Origin: Ignavibacteria bacterium UBA2373
GTDB taxonomy: Bacteria > Bacteroidota > Ignavibacteria > Kapaibacteriales > UBA961
NCBI GenBank assembly: GCA_002344005.1
Contig: DDTD01000082.1
Location: 54,038 to 118,037 of the forward strand
Reading direction: 5' to 3'
Length of the DNA stretch: 64,000 bases
The position numbers were made by a program, and so were the translations under genes. Below, piece by piece: positions 62,376-64,000 of this stretch (position 1 is the stretch's first letter; every line of letters starts with the position of its first letter). A model generated the notes under the pieces. It was given only the letters and a program-made list of their open reading frames with translations. It was not told where the DNA came from and made no database searches.

Positions 62376-63271
62376 GAGTTTGGGTTAAAAAAAGCTTTAA
62401 TAACATTTCGTGCAACCGCAGGGTTTTCTTTTAAACGACGAATGGAATAGCCATACCAATCTTCGCCGAAAGGAACATAAATTCTCATACTGTGACCCGC
62501 AGCAATAATAGAATCACGTTTATTTTCTCTCACGCCCAATAACATTTGAAACTCATAATGATCTTTTGCTATGTTATGCTTATTAATATATGCCATTGCA
62601 AAATCAATAAGAATATCGTCATGGGTTGCTATACCTACTTTCGAAGCAGATTCCATGAGTAGATAAAAACACTCTTTATAGTTTTTTCTTATTTCTTCGG
62701 GATTTTTAAAAGCAACCGATTCAGCTTCGACATAAATCCCCTTACATAAACGAATATTTGGATTATACGGTGCTAAATCTCGTATATCAGCTTGCGTCCT
62801 TTTAAGATATGCTTGCAATACAACTCCACAATTCGATAATCCCTCCGCGCGCAGCTTTTTGTACGCGTTCAGTGTATCCGTTGTATATGGTGTATTTTCC
62901 ATATCCATACGCACAAATATACCGTAAGAGTCAGCTTTTCTTACAATTTGTGCAATATGGTTATAACCATAATCTATATCAATACCTAATCCCAAAGAAG
63001 TTGGTTTTATGGATAGATAAGCTCGCAGATTATGGTCTTTGATTGCCTCGAGTACTGCCATTGAAGAACGAAATTCTTGCTCTGCTTGTTGTTTCGATTC
63101 AACAAATTCTCCCAAAACATCTATAGTTGCAAAAGCACCTTTTTGCTCCAGTTCCTTCGTTACTTTCACTGCTTGCGCTAATGTTGAACCTGCAATATAC
63201 TTTTTTGCTACAGATGCAACTAATGGCTTAGGCATTAATGGCAATGATTTTATAATGAGAGTATTTAACAT
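62372..63271 (-). CDS. Proline dehydrogenase (monofunctional)
   Basis: This FAD enzyme oxidises proline to pyrroline-5-carboxylate and passes electrons to quinone, which would feed ACIII in this organism. The TIM barrel shows KPTSLGLGIDIDYGYN, VRMDMENTPYTTDT and IRLCKGIYVEAESVA. Towards the end come EFQMLLGVRENKRDSIIAAG, YVPFGEDWYGYSIRRLKENP and the C-terminal helix. At 299 residues it is the short bacterial type, not the bifunctional PutA. The P5C dehydrogenase is not in the window. It overlaps the EEP gene by 4 bp. Confidence 0.92.
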   Translation of the reverse strand: MLNTLIIKSLPLMPKPLVASVAKKYIAGSTLAQAVKVTKELEQKGAFATIDVLGEFVESKQQAEQEFRSSMAVLEAIKDHNLRAYLSIKPTSLGLGIDIDYGYNHIAQIVRKADSYGIFVRMDMENTPYTTDTLNAYKKLRAEGLSNCGVVLQAYLKRTQADIRDLAPYNPNIRLCKGIYVEAESVAFKNPEEIRKNYKECFYLLMESASKVGIATHDDILIDFAMAYINKHNIAKDHYEFQMLLGVRENKRDSIIAAGHSMRIYVPFGEDWYGYSIRRLKENPAVARNVIKAFFNPNS

Positions 63272-63299
63272 AGATTTATATAATAAGAAAAGTAAACAA

Positions 63300-63899
63300 T
63301 TATATTATGGCAGCACAAATTATCTCACTTATTTCTTCAATAGATTTCGTACCGTCAATCATAACAATTCTTTCTTTGTATTGCGCTGCCAGATGATGAT
63401 AGCCAAGACGAACATTTATGAAGAAATCATTTCCTGCATTTTCCATTCTATCTTTTTCTTCTGCCCTTTTATCCGCCCTTTGAGCTGCATTTTCTACTTG
63501 TACATCTAAAATAAATGTTATAGTAGGGAGTAAACCGTCTATTGCCATTGCATTACAAGCATCAATCATTGCAATGTCAACACCTCTTCCATACCCCTGA
63601 TAGGCAACTGTCGAATCCATATATCTATCGCAAATTACTGTAAAACCATCTTTCAAAGCCGGTTTTATCACACTACTGACTAATTGTGCCCTTGCAGCAC
63701 AGAACAATAATACTTCAGCAATGGGCGAAATATCTTCTTTACTTTGTAAAAGAGTTTCACGAATTTTTTCCGAGATTGAAGTACTGCCGGGTTCACGCAA
63801 ACAAAGAACTTTGTGTCCACAACGCTCTAAATGTTCCCTCAAAAGATTGATTTGAGTTGTTTTGCCACTTCCATCAATTCCTTCAAATGTAATAAGCAA
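63300..63899 (-). CDS. tmk: Thymidylate kinase
   Basis: This enzyme phosphorylates dTMP to dTDP. Walker A is GIDGSGKTTQ, starting at residue 7. The DRY-type motif is CDRYMDSTVAYQGYGRG, and the LID region (about 135-155) has RADKRAEEKDRMEN. The length of 199 residues is normal. The start is TTG at 63899: GAGGAG (63907-63912) lies 7 bases upstream, and no ATG in frame is better. It leads a minus-strand set with proline dehydrogenase, EEP and TPR genes. Confidence 0.96.
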   Translation of the reverse strand: MLITFEGIDGSGKTTQINLLREHLERCGHKVLCLREPGSTSISEKIRETLLQSKEDISPIAEVLLFCAARAQLVSSVIKPALKDGFTVICDRYMDSTVAYQGYGRGVDIAMIDACNAMAIDGLLPTITFILDVQVENAAQRADKRAEEKDRMENAGNDFFINVRLGYHHLAAQYKERIVMIDGTKSIEEISEIICAAII

Positions 63900-63906
63900 A
63901 TCAGTA

Positions 63907-63912
63907 CTCCTC
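63907..63912 (-). promoter_or_regulatory. Shine-Dalgarno that fixes the TTG start of tmk
   Basis: On the minus strand GAGGAG ends 7 bases before the TTG at 63899-63897. The spacing is ideal, and it supports the non-ATG start. Confidence 0.7.
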
Positions 63913-63934
63913 TATTCAAATATAATGTACAAAA

Positions 63935-64000
63935 TTAGCTATTCTCAGGACTTTGAATGCTATTACCTGAAATCACGAGCACAAATTCCCCTTTTGACAT
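63935..64000 (-). CDS. C-terminal fragment, probable RsmI (16S rRNA 2'-O-methyltransferase)
   Basis: The last 66 bases code, on the minus strand, the final 21 residues of a protein that continues past the window edge, ending with TAA at 63937-63935. The segment SKGEFVLVISG resembles the GE[FMI]VLV[IV]EG strand of the RsmI C-terminal region. The call rests on a few residues and is tentative. The fragment ends 36 bp before the tmk start. Confidence 0.5.
   Translation of the reverse strand: MSKGEFVLVISGNSIQSPENS

Noticed and set aside
1..64000. Mobile elements, CRISPR, tRNA genes
   Set aside because: No transposase, integrase, repeat array or cloverleaf was seen; the gene content is core and operon-like throughout.

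Overview
The window is a gene-dense, AT-rich bacterial chromosome segment. I see no tRNA, rRNA, insertion sequence, prophage or CRISPR array, and no stretch over 300 bases without a gene. Five features point to the Bacteroidota/Chlorobi/Kapabacteria group. These are an alternative complex III (ActABCDEF) locus joined to an A2-type aa3 oxidase, T9SS-like C-terminal sorting domains on two exported proteins, a fused alpha/beta 2-oxoacid dehydrogenase E1, a diderm LPS-export set (OstA-like, LptC, LptD), and a BatA-type membrane VWA protein. A non-Bacteroidia lineage such as Kapabacteria is my inference; no marker gene here settles it. The organism looks like an aerobic, diderm, respiring heterotroph.

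Layout. (1) 0-17 kb: tilS converges on glyA. A divergent plus-strand run follows: E1 dehydrogenase, UvrD/PcrA-like helicase, deacetylase, OstA-like protein, OmpA lipoprotein, malic enzyme, BatA-like protein, a J-domain coiled-coil protein, an M61 peptidase and LptC. Many of these genes overlap by 4 bp or more. (2) 17-33 kb, all minus strand: a DUF481-like protein and a DUF6580 membrane protein, then one long respiratory operon read from 32.9 kb down to 18.6 kb. Its order is cytochrome c lipoprotein, CoxB, CoxA, CtaB, CoxC, CoxD, SCO1, DUF420, a small CxxC membrane protein, and ActA to ActF. This covers the quinol-to-oxygen electron path, heme O synthesis and copper insertion. Heme A synthase (ctaA) lies about 20 kb away, in a two-gene operon with a CpcT/CpeT-family protein. 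(3) 33-35 kb: the overlapping minus-strand trio PTPS, folE, rnhB. (4) 35-41 kb, plus strand: a LolA/DUF4292-like protein, LptD, an esterase with an N-terminal E-set domain, and an ATP-grasp ligase ending in a clear intrinsic terminator. (5) 41-47 kb, minus strand: valS, thiolase and two bacterial PH-domain membrane proteins. (6) 47-54 kb: a Nudix hydrolase, a PGAP1-like lipoprotein hydrolase, a methyltransferase-glycosyltransferase-TPR fusion with a phosphohexomutase, then ctaA and the CpcT-like gene. (7) 54.7-60.4 kb, plus strand: a HicB-like orphan, a perfect 20-bp palindrome, an unknown membrane protein, a CPBP protease, a TPR protein and a tandem pair of PQQ-dehydrogenase-like secreted proteins. 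(8) 60.4-64 kb, minus strand: a TPR protein, an EEP-family lipoprotein, proline dehydrogenase, thymidylate kinase, and a C-terminal fragment resembling RsmI.

Most of the window is housekeeping or respiratory. I do not see a clearly new defence or mobile system. The observations I find most worth following are: histidine-rich tails on four subunits of the respiratory operon; the small CxxC membrane protein inside that operon; the CpcT-like exported protein paired with heme A synthase; the esterase/ATP-grasp pair; the three-domain methyltransferase-glycosyltransferase-TPR protein; the J-like domain between coiled coils beside a BatA-like protein; and the palindrome inside the 54.7-57.6 kb membrane/protease cluster.
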